Source of the DNA: Lachnospiraceae bacterium
GTDB lineage: Bacteria; Bacillota_A; Clostridia; Lachnospirales; Lachnospiraceae
NCBI GenBank assembly: GCA_017613595.1
Contig: JAGADM010000013.1
Span: 1 to 7,955 of the forward strand
DNA length: 7,955 nucleotides
Reading direction: 5' to 3'
Shown piece after piece: positions 1-5,982 of the stretch. Under the pieces are notes generated by a model. That model worked only from the letters and a program-made list of their open reading frames with translations. It was not told the origin of the DNA and ran no database searches. The stretch's first letter is position 1. Every line of letters starts with the position of its first letter. The position numbers were made by a program, and so were the translations under genes.

Positions 1-19
1 ATTGAGTAAAAAATTTCCG

Positions 20-48
20 TTGACATTACCCGGATTCTGTTGTAGTAT
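20..48 (+). promoter_or_regulatory. Sigma-A promoter of the T-box/fusion gene unit
   Basis: A perfect -35 box TTGACA (20-25) is followed by a 17-base spacer and a -10 box TAGTAT (43-48; five of six match TATAAT). The start of transcription is expected near 55, just before the T-box Stem I begins at 68. The position fits the leader exactly and no other promoter is seen before the gene at 362. Confidence 0.8.
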
Positions 49-55
49 TTGTTTC

Positions 56-330
56 AGTCAATTTTATACTTGCGATGAAGAGGAATAGTACCGGATTGAT
101 TCGGTTGCAGAAAGCTGCCGGTTGATGCGAGACAGTCGGGAATTGTTCGGGAACTCACCTTGGAGCTGCGGGTTGAAGGCCTGAGGGCTGCGTAGATACC
201 GCCGGAATCCCACCGTTACAGGGGAAGAGCATCGACAATGTCCGTGCTTACTGAGTGCATGTTTATCATGAAATAGAGTGGTACCACGCGATTAGCGCCT
301 CTATCCTTTCAAGGGATAGAGGCTTTTTTG
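56..330 (+). promoter_or_regulatory. T-box riboswitch, leucine (CUC) specifier
   Basis: This is a tRNA-sensing leader that allows read-through into the downstream gene when the matching tRNA is uncharged. Stem I closes by pairing 68-73 with 168-173. Above it is a GATGA kink-turn-like element (74-78). The specifier loop has AGTA (87-90) opposite GAA (151-153), the usual loop-E motif. The three bases after GAA are CTC (154-156), followed by A157 and a helix (CC 158-159 with GG 82-83), so the specifier reads as leucine CUC. The distal loop region (about 108-135) has the expected GGTTGATGCGA pattern. The T-box core (276-290) contains the bulge UGGU (279-282). Its last base U would pair with discriminator A73, as in tRNA-Leu, and this argues against serine (G73). 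In the antiterminator, ATAGAG (273-278) pairs with CTCTAT (299-304), which is also part of the terminator stem. The T-box call is very secure; the leucine call is good but read by eye. Confidence 0.93.
297..329 (+). terminator. T-box regulated intrinsic terminator
   Basis: A perfect 10-bp stem pairs GCCTCTATCC (297-306) with GGATAGAGGC (314-323) around a 7-base loop, followed by six Ts (324-329). The left arm contains CTCTAT, which the antiterminator uses instead when uncharged tRNA binds. The two structures are therefore mutually exclusive, the hallmark of transcriptional T-box control. Confidence 0.93.
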
Positions 331-361
331 TTTGTATTGTATTTAAAATCGGAGGTTATGT

Positions 362-2887
362 ATGAAAATCAGCTTTTCCACAATCGGATGTCCCGACTAT
401 TCCTGGCCTGACATCTACACTATGGCGAAAGACCTTGGCTATCACGGCGTGGAGATCCGCGGACTCGGAGAACACATCAGCGCCTATAAGGCAAAGCCTT
501 TTTCGGAGGCAAATGCGGCAGCGACCGCAAAGAAGCTTCAGGATATCGGGCTTGAGATTTCCTGCTTTTCTTCGGGCTGCCCGTTAAAGTATCAGGACCG
601 TCTTGAGAAGTCCATCGAAGAGCTTACGGCTTACGCTAAGCTTGCCAACCAGTTCGGCACCTGCTATATCCGTGTGCTTGCCGATGAAAATCCGAAGCCC
701 GAAGGCGATGTGGATGACGACGCGATCATCGAGGCATTGAAGCGTCTTGAACCGATTGCCGAGCAGTACAATGTAACCATGTGCGTGGAAACGAATGGTG
801 TTTATTCCGATACGGCAAGACTTCGCAAGGTTCTGGATGCAGTCGGAAGCAGAAAGATCGCCGCTTTGTGGGATATCCATCATCCTTACCGCAACTGCGG
901 CGAGACGCCCGAACAGACGGTTGCGAACCTCGGTGAGTATATTAAGTACGTACATGTTAAGGATTCCGTTGAGAACAACGGTGTTGTTTCCTACCGCATG
1001 ATGGGACAGGGCGACATGCCGATTAAAGAGGCATTTGACGCACTGCAGAGCATGCATTATACCGGTTATGTATCCCTTGAGTGGGTAAAGAGATGGAGTA
1101 AGGAGCTTGCCGACGCGTGGGTTGTATTCCCGCAGTTTGCACATTACATGGAGCCTTACAAGACGGTTCATAAGAACCCCTTGCAGACCGATAACCGCGG
1201 AACCGGCTACTACATCTGGCCGAAGAACCATCTGATCCCGTATACGTTCCCGGACGTACTTGACCGTATCTGCGAAGTATTCCCGACGCAGTACGCATTT
1301 CGCTACACCGAGCTTGACTATACGAGAACCTATCCGGAATTCCGCGACGATGTAGACAATTTCGCCCGTTCTTTGATTGCTATGGGCGTTAAGAAGGGTG
1401 ACCATGTTGCCATCTGGGCAACCAATGTGCCCGCATGGTATATTACGTTCTGGGCAACGACCAAAATCGGTGCCGTACTTGTTACGGTCAATACCGCATA
1501 TAAGATCCACGAAATCGAGTACCTGCTCCGGCAGTCCGACACCCATACGCTTGTTATGATCGACCGGTATAAGGACAGTGATTATGTGGAAATCATGAAG
1601 GAACTCTGTCCCGAGCTTGAGACGAGCGTTCCCGGCACGCTGCAGTCGAAGCGTCTTCCCTGCCTCAGAAACATTATTACCGTTGAGAGCAAGCAGAACG
1701 GCTGCTTTACCTGGAATGAGGCTCTGGAACTCGGCGCGGATGTTCCGTATACCGAGGTGGAGAACCGTCGTAAGATGATCGACAAGGACGACGTCTGCAA
1801 CATGCAGTATACGTCCGGTACGACCGGCTTCCCGAAGGGCGTTATGCTCACGCATTACAATGTCGTTAACAACGGTAAGGCAATCGGTGACTGCATGGAT
1901 CTGTCGACTGCGGACCGCATGATGATCCAGGTTCCGATGTTCCATTGCTTCGGCATGGTACTCGCGATGACCGCTTCCATGACGCACGGCGTTACCATGA
2001 GCCCGATCACCGCATTTTCCCCGAGAAAGGGACTGCACTGCATCAATCAGGAGAAGATCACATGCTTCCACGGCGTACCTACGATGTTCATCGCCATGCT
2101 CGGACACGAGAACTTCGCATCGACCGACTTCAGCCATATGCGTACCGGCATTATGGCAGGATCCCCTTGTCCGATCAAGACGATGGAAGAAGTTATCGAG
2201 AAGATGCATATGCCTGAGATCGTTATCACCTACGGTCAGACCGAGGCGTCGCCTGCAACTACCATGAGCAAGACAAGCGATACCATTGAGCAGCGCGTTA
2301 ACACCGTAGGACCTGCAATCTACGGCGTTGAAACCAAGATTGTCGATCCAGAGACCGGTGAGGAGCTTCCGGACGGTGTACCGGGTGAGTTCTGTGCCCG
2401 CGGCTACAACATCATGAAGGGCTACTACAAGATGCCCGAGGCGACGGCCGCTGCCATCGATGAGGACGGCTGGCTCCATTCGGGAGACCTTGCTTTGCGC
2501 CGCCCCGAGGACCACTACTACAAGATTACCGGCCGTATCAAGGACATGATCATCCGCGGCGGCGAGAATATCTACCCGAAGGAAATCGAGGACTTCCTCT
2601 ACACCTATCCGAAGATTCGCGACGTACAGGTTATCGGCGTGCCGGATGCGGATTACGGTGAGGAGATTATGGCCTGCATCATCCTGAATGACGGCGAGAC
2701 TGCTACCGAAGACGAGATCAAGGATTATGTGCGCACCCATATGGCCAAGCACAAGGTACCGCGCTACGTGGATTTCGTGACGGAGTTCCCGATGAACGCA
2801 GCCGGCAAGATCCTGAAGTACAAGATGCGTGAAGAAGCCGTTGAACGCCACAACCTTCATAAAGCAAATAAGATCGAAACAGCATAG
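362..2887 (+). CDS. TIM-barrel (xylose isomerase-like) / acyl-CoA synthetase fusion protein
   Basis: This is an 841-residue two-domain enzyme without a signal peptide, so cytoplasmic. Residues about 1-265 form a xylose-isomerase-like/AP-endonuclease-2 type TIM barrel. E143 (VETNG), D171 (WDIHHP), H198 (VHVKD) and E240 (SLEW) match the Glu-Asp-His-Glu divalent metal site of sugar epimerases and isomerases. Residues about 285-840 are an ANL-superfamily adenylate-forming ligase, closest by eye to fatty-acyl-CoA synthetases. It has the phosphate loop TSGTTGFPKG (484-493), YGQTE (624-628), HSGD (706-709), the hinge region GRIKDMIIRGGENIYP (724-739) and the catalytic lysine in AAGK (K816). All key residues are present in both halves, so both domains could be active. 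The start is fixed by GGAGG (351-355), 6 bases before ATG. Expression is controlled by the leucine-type T-box upstream. The acid substrate and the barrel reaction are unknown. A branched-chain acid such as isovalerate is a guess from the T-box, not from the active site. Confidence 0.93.
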   Translation: MKISFSTIGCPDYSWPDIYTMAKDLGYHGVEIRGLGEHISAYKAKPFSEANAAATAKKLQDIGLEISCFSSGCPLKYQDRLEKSIEELTAYAKLANQFGTCYIRVLADENPKPEGDVDDDAIIEALKRLEPIAEQYNVTMCVETNGVYSDTARLRKVLDAVGSRKIAALWDIHHPYRNCGETPEQTVANLGEYIKYVHVKDSVENNGVVSYRMMGQGDMPIKEAFDALQSMHYTGYVSLEWVKRWSKELADAWVVFPQFAHYMEPYKTVHKNPLQTDNRGTGYYIWPKNHLIPYTFPDVLDRICEVFPTQYAFRYTELDYTRTYPEFRDDVDNFARSLIAMGVKKGDHVAIWATNVPAWYITFWATTKIGAVLVTVNTAYKIHEIEYLLRQSDTHTLVMIDRYKDSDYVEIMKELCPELETSVPGTLQSKRLPCLRNIITVESKQNGCFTWNEALELGADVPYTEVENRRKMIDKDDVCNMQYTSGTTGFPKGVMLTHYNVVNNGKAIGDCMDLSTADRMMIQVPMFHCFGMVLAMTASMTHGVTMSPITAFSPRKGLHCINQEKITCFHGVPTMFIAMLGHENFASTDFSHMRTGIMAGSPCPIKTMEEVIEKMHMPEIVITYGQTEASPATTMSKTSDTIEQRVNTVGPAIYGVETKIVDPETGEELPDGVPGEFCARGYNIMKGYYKMPEATAAAIDEDGWLHSGDLALRRPEDHYYKITGRIKDMIIRGGENIYPKEIEDFLYTYPKIRDVQVIGVPDADYGEEIMACIILNDGETATEDEIKDYVRTHMAKHKVPRYVDFVTEFPMNAAGKILKYKMREEAVERHNLHKANKIETA

Positions 2888-2903
2888 ATCTTTCTGAAAA
2901 GAA

Positions 2904-3024
2904 TGATGCGCGCAGTTTCAGTTGCAGACAGCAGGCGCGCCCGGTGGGAGACATGCGAAGGATGAGCCTCCTGAGGCTGTCTCCCGCCGAGGCAGCCTGC
3001 AAATTGCCGGAGACGCGCGCATCA
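2904..3024. repeat. 121-nt nested palindromic element
   Basis: Terminal 10-bp perfect inverted repeats TGATGCGCGC (2904-2913) and GCGCGCATCA (3015-3024) enclose further nested arms. GTTTC (2915-2919) pairs with GAGAC (3010-3014) and GCAGGC (2931-2936) with GCCTGC (2995-3000). GGTGGGAGACA (2943-2953) pairs with TGTCTCCCGCC (2978-2988) with one G-U. AGCCTC (2965-2970) pairs with GAGGCT (2973-2978) at the tip. Together they form one long, nearly continuous GC-rich hairpin starting 16 bases after the fusion-gene stop. There is no T-run after it, so it is not a standard intrinsic terminator. It could be a palindromic intergenic repeat (REP- or MITE-like), a structured RNA, or an mRNA 3'-end stabiliser. 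Copy number cannot be judged from one window. Confidence 0.7.
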
Positions 3025-3044
3025 GCCTTTATGGTATTTTACTG

Positions 3045-3073
3045 TTGACAATTTAAAGTATCTGTTGTAAGAT
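3045..3073 (+). promoter_or_regulatory. Sigma-A promoter of tRNA-Trp
   Basis: A perfect -35 TTGACA (3045-3050) and a -10 TAAGAT (3068-3073; five of six match) are separated by 17 bases. Transcription should begin near 3080, giving a tRNA precursor with a leader of about 23 bases. Confidence 0.8.
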
Positions 3074-3079
3074 GTGAAA

Positions 3080-3096
3080 GCGGTTGTGAAAACCGC
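3080..3096 (+). other. Hairpin in the tRNA-Trp precursor leader
   Basis: GCGGTT (3080-3085) and AACCGC (3091-3096) form a 6-bp stem with a GTGAA loop, between the predicted transcription start and the mature tRNA 5' end. Nine bases, AAAACCGCA (3089-3097), recur in the tRNA anticodon arm (3138-3146). The left arm of this hairpin could therefore also pair with the tRNA. The hairpin is clear; any function is unknown. Confidence 0.6.
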
Positions 3097-3102
3097 ATCA
3101 AT

Positions 3103-3175
3103 AGGGGTATAGTTCAGCTGGTAGAATAACGGTCTCCAAAACCGCAGGTCGTGGGTTCGAATCCTACTGCCCCTG
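3103..3175 (+). tRNA. tRNA-Trp (anticodon CCA)
   Basis: A 73-base cloverleaf folds completely. The acceptor stem pairs AGGGGTA (3103-3109) with TGCCCCT (3168-3174), with one U-G, and the discriminator is G73 (3175), as usual for bacterial tRNA-Trp. The D arm is GTTC/GAAT. The anticodon loop CTCCAAA (3134-3140) carries CCA at 3136-3138. The T arm has the loop TTCGAAT. The 3' CCA is not encoded and must be added after transcription. The outermost anticodon-stem pair is an A27-C43 mismatch (3129 and 3145). The gene is flanked by its own promoter and terminator, so it is transcribed alone. Confidence 0.97.
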
Positions 3176-3179
3176 TAAG

Positions 3180-3208
3180 AGCGATCACTTTATTGTGGTC
3201 GCTTTTTT
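3180..3208 (+). terminator. Intrinsic terminator of tRNA-Trp
   Basis: AGCGATCAC (3180-3188) pairs with GTGGTCGCT (3195-3203), including one U-G, around the loop TTTATT. A run of six Ts (3203-3208) follows. It begins 5 bases after the mature tRNA end. From 3209 to 3301 no gene or clear signal was found apart from an 8-bp inverted repeat with a long loop (3249-3256 and 3293-3300). Confidence 0.92.
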
Positions 3209-3301
3209 CATGCCTTTTTCCGCTTCATGCACGATGGAAAAGGAGAGAGAAAACCGTCCTGCCGCATCTTATGAAAAGAAAGTGAACGGAAGCGGTTTTC
3301 G

Positions 3302-3330
3302 TTGTATTTTCCCCCGATAAGTGATATAAT
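3302..3330 (+). promoter_or_regulatory. Extended -10 promoter of the DUF3048-yajC cluster
   Basis: A perfect TATAAT (3325-3330) is preceded by TGA (3322-3324), giving an extended -10 element. A -35-like TTGTAT (3302-3307) lies 17 bases upstream. It is the only good promoter seen ahead of the five-gene cluster. Transcription would start near 3337, leaving a 5' leader of about 93 bases. Confidence 0.82.
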
Positions 3331-3354
3331 TAGACAGATTTTGAAAGAGATAAA

Positions 3355-3410
3355 GCAGCCGCAAAGAAGAAACGGCTGCCGCGCCGGAGGTTCCAGGGGG
3401 AAGACGGCGC
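3355..3410 (+). promoter_or_regulatory. Two-hairpin 5' leader of the DUF3048 gene
   Basis: The first hairpin pairs GCAGCCG (3355-3361) with CGGCTGC (3373-3379) around an 11-base purine-rich loop. The second pairs GCGCC (3381-3385) with GGCGC (3406-3410) around 20 bases, and ends 5 bases before the Shine-Dalgarno AGGAGG (3416-3421). Neither is followed by a T-run, so any effect would be on translation or RNA stability. It matches no riboswitch class that I recognise. Confidence 0.45.
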
Positions 3411-3429
3411 AGCAAAGGAGGAACATAAA

Positions 3430-4599
3430 ATGCACCGTAAGTTTTTAACTCGATTCACGGCAGTATTGCTGATCATAATGATGGCTGTCCTGACCGCATC
3501 ATGCGGGAAGGAGGAGCAGCGTCCGATCGGAGCCGACCCGACGCAGACTCCGGCAGAGACCAAGGCAACCGATACCCCGGCACCGACGCAGGCGCCGACC
3601 GAAACACCTACCCCTACCGATGAGCCTACGCCGACCAATACGCCGACGCCCACACCCGATCCGCATGCGGGAATGACGAGAAGCCCGCTTACCAACGAGT
3701 GGATTCCGAATGCGATCGCGAATCAGCGTCCGATCGCCGTTATGATGAACAATATTCTGCAGGGTACTCCGCAGACCTCGATCAGCAGGGCGGGAGTTAT
3801 CTATGAGTGCAAGGTTGAGGGCAACATTACCCGTCTTCTTGCCGTAATCGAGGACTGGGAAGATCTTGCCAAGATCGGTTCCGTACGAAGCGTCCGCAAA
3901 TACTATGTATTCTGGGCACTTGAGTGGGATGCGATCCTGCTTCACTACGGCGGACCTGTCATTTACGTAAATGAGACGCTCGCCCGCAAGGACGTCAACA
4001 ACCTCGACGGCCAGTTCCTCGAGGGAAAGGTTTTCTACCGTTCAAAAGACCGTGTGGCCCCGCATAACGCGTACGGTTCCGGCGAAGGCGTTATCGCAGG
4101 ACTTTCCTATAAGGGCTACAGCAGAGAGCATACCGACCGCTATATAAGGCAGCATTTTCTTTTCGCTGCGGACGGCATGCAGAATAAACTCACAGACGGC
4201 ATCACAGCCAATACGGTCCGCCCCGGTTATGAGGAGGAGAAGCCCTGGTTCGAATACAATGCCGGGGACGGTCTTTACTACCGTTTCCAGTACGGCAAGA
4301 AACAGATTGACGATATGACCGGCGAACAGCTTGCCGTTAAGAACATCATCATTCAGTTTGCCAAGTCCGAGACACTTGACCAGAACGGTTATAAGGCGTT
4401 TACGACCAACGACAAGGGCCGCGGCGGCTACTACATCACGAACGGCAAGGCCGTTAAGATTACCTGGAAAAAGACCGGCGATTATGAGCCGACCAAATAC
4501 TATTACGAGAACGGTGAGGAAATCGTTCTGAATACCGGTAAGACCTGGATCTGTGTTGTCCGCGAACAGGACAAGAGCACGGTCAAGATCGAAGAGTAA
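3430..4599 (+). CDS. DUF3048 domain (YerB-like) lipoprotein
   Basis: This 389-residue protein is predicted to be exported and lipid-anchored on the outer face of the membrane. The N terminus has a short basic stretch (RKFLTR), a hydrophobic core (about 9-21) and a lipobox-like LTASC with the modified cysteine at C25. A Thr/Pro/Glu-rich linker (about 37-80) of repeated TP and PT units follows. The folded part starts near residue 95 with NQRPIAVMMNN (98-108), then KIGSVRSVR (148-156) and HYGGP (172-176). A second part starts near 305 (NIIIQF) and ends in an NTGKTWICVV stretch. This order matches the N- and C-terminal DUF3048 domains of Bacillus YerB-type lipoproteins, whose biochemical function is not established to my knowledge. 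AGGAGG (3416-3421) lies 8 bases before ATG. It is the first gene of the cluster, 70 bases ahead of the next start. Confidence 0.92.
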   Translation: MHRKFLTRFTAVLLIIMMAVLTASCGKEEQRPIGADPTQTPAETKATDTPAPTQAPTETPTPTDEPTPTNTPTPTPDPHAGMTRSPLTNEWIPNAIANQRPIAVMMNNILQGTPQTSISRAGVIYECKVEGNITRLLAVIEDWEDLAKIGSVRSVRKYYVFWALEWDAILLHYGGPVIYVNETLARKDVNNLDGQFLEGKVFYRSKDRVAPHNAYGSGEGVIAGLSYKGYSREHTDRYIRQHFLFAADGMQNKLTDGITANTVRPGYEEEKPWFEYNAGDGLYYRFQYGKKQIDDMTGEQLAVKNIIIQFAKSETLDQNGYKAFTTNDKGRGGYYITNGKAVKITWKKTGDYEPTKYYYENGEEIVLNTGKTWICVVREQDKSTVKIEE

Positions 4600-4600
4600 C

Positions 4601-4625
4601 CCGGTAAGCGGTGACCGCTTCCCGG
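4601..4625 (+). other. Intercistronic hairpin
   Basis: CCGG (4601-4604) pairs with CCGG (4622-4625), and AAGCGG (4606-4611) pairs with CCGCTT (4615-4620). One mismatch (T4605/C4621) separates the arms and the loop is TGA. It starts directly after the lipoprotein stop and has no T-run, so it looks like an mRNA stabiliser or processing site rather than a terminator. A small second hairpin, TGACA (4636-4640) with TGTCA (4645-4649), lies just downstream. Confidence 0.5.
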
Positions 4626-4669
4626 AATATCACATTGACAGGAATGTCATTACAAAGGAGGGCTGCAGC

Positions 4670-4984
4670 ATGAGAGAAGAATTGAAGGACGCGATTGACG
4701 TGGAAGAGAAGAAAGAGGAAGCCGTTGACGAATCCGTACGGATTCTGCGCGAAACGGCCGTATCGGACGTTGATGAGGCTTCGCATTTTTCGGAGGAAGA
4801 TATCAAAAAAGGCGACGGCATATTCCGTCTGGCACTGATCGGCGGACTGATTGTTGCGGGTCTTGTGATGATTCTGATTGCAACATTCTCGAAGGAAAAG
4901 GCGGGACTCTTCATCGGCGGCGTTCTTTTCGCCGGCTTCGGCTTATTGCTTGAGTTCCTGTCAACGCATATTAAGAAAGACTGA
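4670..4984 (+). CDS. Small two-helix membrane protein, hypothetical
   Basis: This 104-residue protein is of unrecognised family. The open frame reaches back to 4553, inside the lipoprotein gene, but the ATG at 4670 is chosen because AGGAGG (4656-4661) lies 8 bases before it. Residues 1-50 are highly charged and mostly acidic, with probable helical or coiled character (many E, D and K). Residues 51-73 and 79-97 are two hydrophobic helices rich in Gly, Leu and Ile, joined by a short basic loop (SKEKAG). The protein ends HIKKD. The likely topology is a hairpin in the membrane with both ends on the cytoplasmic side. Its stop overlaps the Shine-Dalgarno of the DHH gene, so the two are probably translationally coupled. 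No function can be assigned. Confidence 0.85.
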   Translation: MREELKDAIDVEEKKEEAVDESVRILRETAVSDVDEASHFSEEDIKKGDGIFRLALIGGLIVAGLVMILIATFSKEKAGLFIGGVLFAGFGLLLEFLSTHIKKD

Positions 4985-4992
4985 GGTGTGAT

Positions 4993-5982
4993 TTGGACGA
5001 TCGTTTTGACTCTTTAGCGGAACTGGTTAAAGGACATCGCGTGATCATTCAGACGCATGATTTTCCGGATCCGGATGCCATTGCGACCGCATGCGGACTT
5101 CACGAGCTGCTTAAATGGCGCGGAATTGACTCCGAGATCTGTTATTACGGACGGATTGAGAAGACCAATACGAAGATGGCGGCCGGCATTCTCGACGTTC
5201 CGATTTACAACGCGGAGGAACTGACGGACGTTACGACCGAGGATTATGTCATTACCGTTGACGGCCAGAAGGACAATTCCAATTTCACCGATCTTAAAGG
5301 CACGGAGGTCGCCTGTATCGATCATCATCCGTTTGTAACGACCTATCAGTACCGCTTTTTATTTCATCGGATTGTCGGGGCATGCGCATCCATGATCACG
5401 GAATGGATTAAGGAATCGGGTATGCCTGTTTCCGCCGATCTTGCGACGCTTCTTTTATACGGGATCAAAATGGATACCCGTAATTTCAGCGCGGGCGTGA
5501 CGCATTGCGACATCACCGCATTTGATTTTCTGATCGAGAAAGCGGATATGAGTAAGATCCACCGCCTCGAGAACTCCGCGCTCGACCTTTCCGATCTGCG
5601 CGCTTACGGCGCCGCGATCGAGAACATCGCCATTTACGATAACGTCGGATTTGCCTATATCCCGTTTGAATGTCCGGACGGCCTGATCGCGGCGGTATCG
5701 GAATTTATCCTGTCGCTTTCCTCGGTGCGTGTTTCCGTTGTTTATGCCAACCGGAGCGGCGGTCTCAAGTTTTCGGTCCGTTCCGAGAACGGGAAGATCA
5801 ATGCCGGAAGGCTTCTTCATACCGCGTTAAAGGATATCGGCAACGGCGGCGGTCACGCGACGATGGCCGGCGGTGTCATTTATCCGGAATTTAAGAGTCA
5901 GTTTATGGACCGGCACCAGACGGAAACGATTATCAGGAACCGTATTATGCAGGTTTATCGTGTTATGATGGAGGACGCCTGA
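4993..5982 (+). CDS. DHH family phosphoesterase, NrnA-like (oligoribonuclease/pAp phosphatase)
   Basis: A 329-residue cytoplasmic enzyme of the DHH/DHHA1 family. Members of the NrnA group degrade very short RNAs (nanoRNAs), linear dinucleotides such as pGpG or pApA, and pAp, using manganese. Metal-binding motifs are complete: HDFPDPDA (H22, D26, D28), D90 in VDGQ, the DHH signature D110-H111-H112 and D161 in KMDTRNF. The C-terminal DHHA1 domain carries the substrate-binding GGGH (285-288). Length matches NrnA (a little over 310 residues). The start is TTG at 4993. The preceding AGG (4984-4986) is the best Shine-Dalgarno and sits in the stop codon of the previous gene, pointing to coupling. 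The exact substrate within the DHH family (nanoRNA, pAp or cyclic-dinucleotide products) cannot be told from sequence alone. Confidence 0.9.
   Translation: MDDRFDSLAELVKGHRVIIQTHDFPDPDAIATACGLHELLKWRGIDSEICYYGRIEKTNTKMAAGILDVPIYNAEELTDVTTEDYVITVDGQKDNSNFTDLKGTEVACIDHHPFVTTYQYRFLFHRIVGACASMITEWIKESGMPVSADLATLLLYGIKMDTRNFSAGVTHCDITAFDFLIEKADMSKIHRLENSALDLSDLRAYGAAIENIAIYDNVGFAYIPFECPDGLIAAVSEFILSLSSVRVSVVYANRSGGLKFSVRSENGKINAGRLLHTALKDIGNGGGHATMAGGVIYPEFKSQFMDRHQTETIIRNRIMQVYRVMMEDA

Noticed and set aside
584..2860. A 758-codon open frame on the minus strand, opposite the fusion gene.
   Set aside because: It lies in codon register with the sense gene and stays open only because the sense gene avoids TTA, CTA and TCA codons over this stretch; it stops at the first TTA leucine codon (584-586 region). 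The protein is rich in His, Arg and Val without any motif, and the sense strand encodes a clear enzyme.
3249..3300. An 8-bp inverted repeat GAAAACCG/CGGTTTTC between the tRNA terminator and the next promoter.
   Set aside because: The loop is about 36 bases, no T-run follows, and it lies upstream of the mapped promoter outside any predicted transcript.
3330..3695. A minus-strand frame of low-complexity Gly/Val/Ser repeats opposite the lipoprotein start.
   Set aside because: It is the complement of the Thr/Pro linker codons. The repeat pattern comes from the sense gene and the frame crosses the promoter.
4635..4640. A TTGACA that could be a -35 box ahead of the small membrane protein gene.
   Set aside because: At the expected distance (about 4658-4663) there is no -10-like sequence, only the Shine-Dalgarno region. 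The bases are part of a small hairpin.
4553..4669. A longer start for the small membrane protein inside the lipoprotein gene.
   Set aside because: No Shine-Dalgarno precedes it and it would overlap the upstream gene by 47 bases. The ATG at 4670 has a strong AGGAGG at proper distance.
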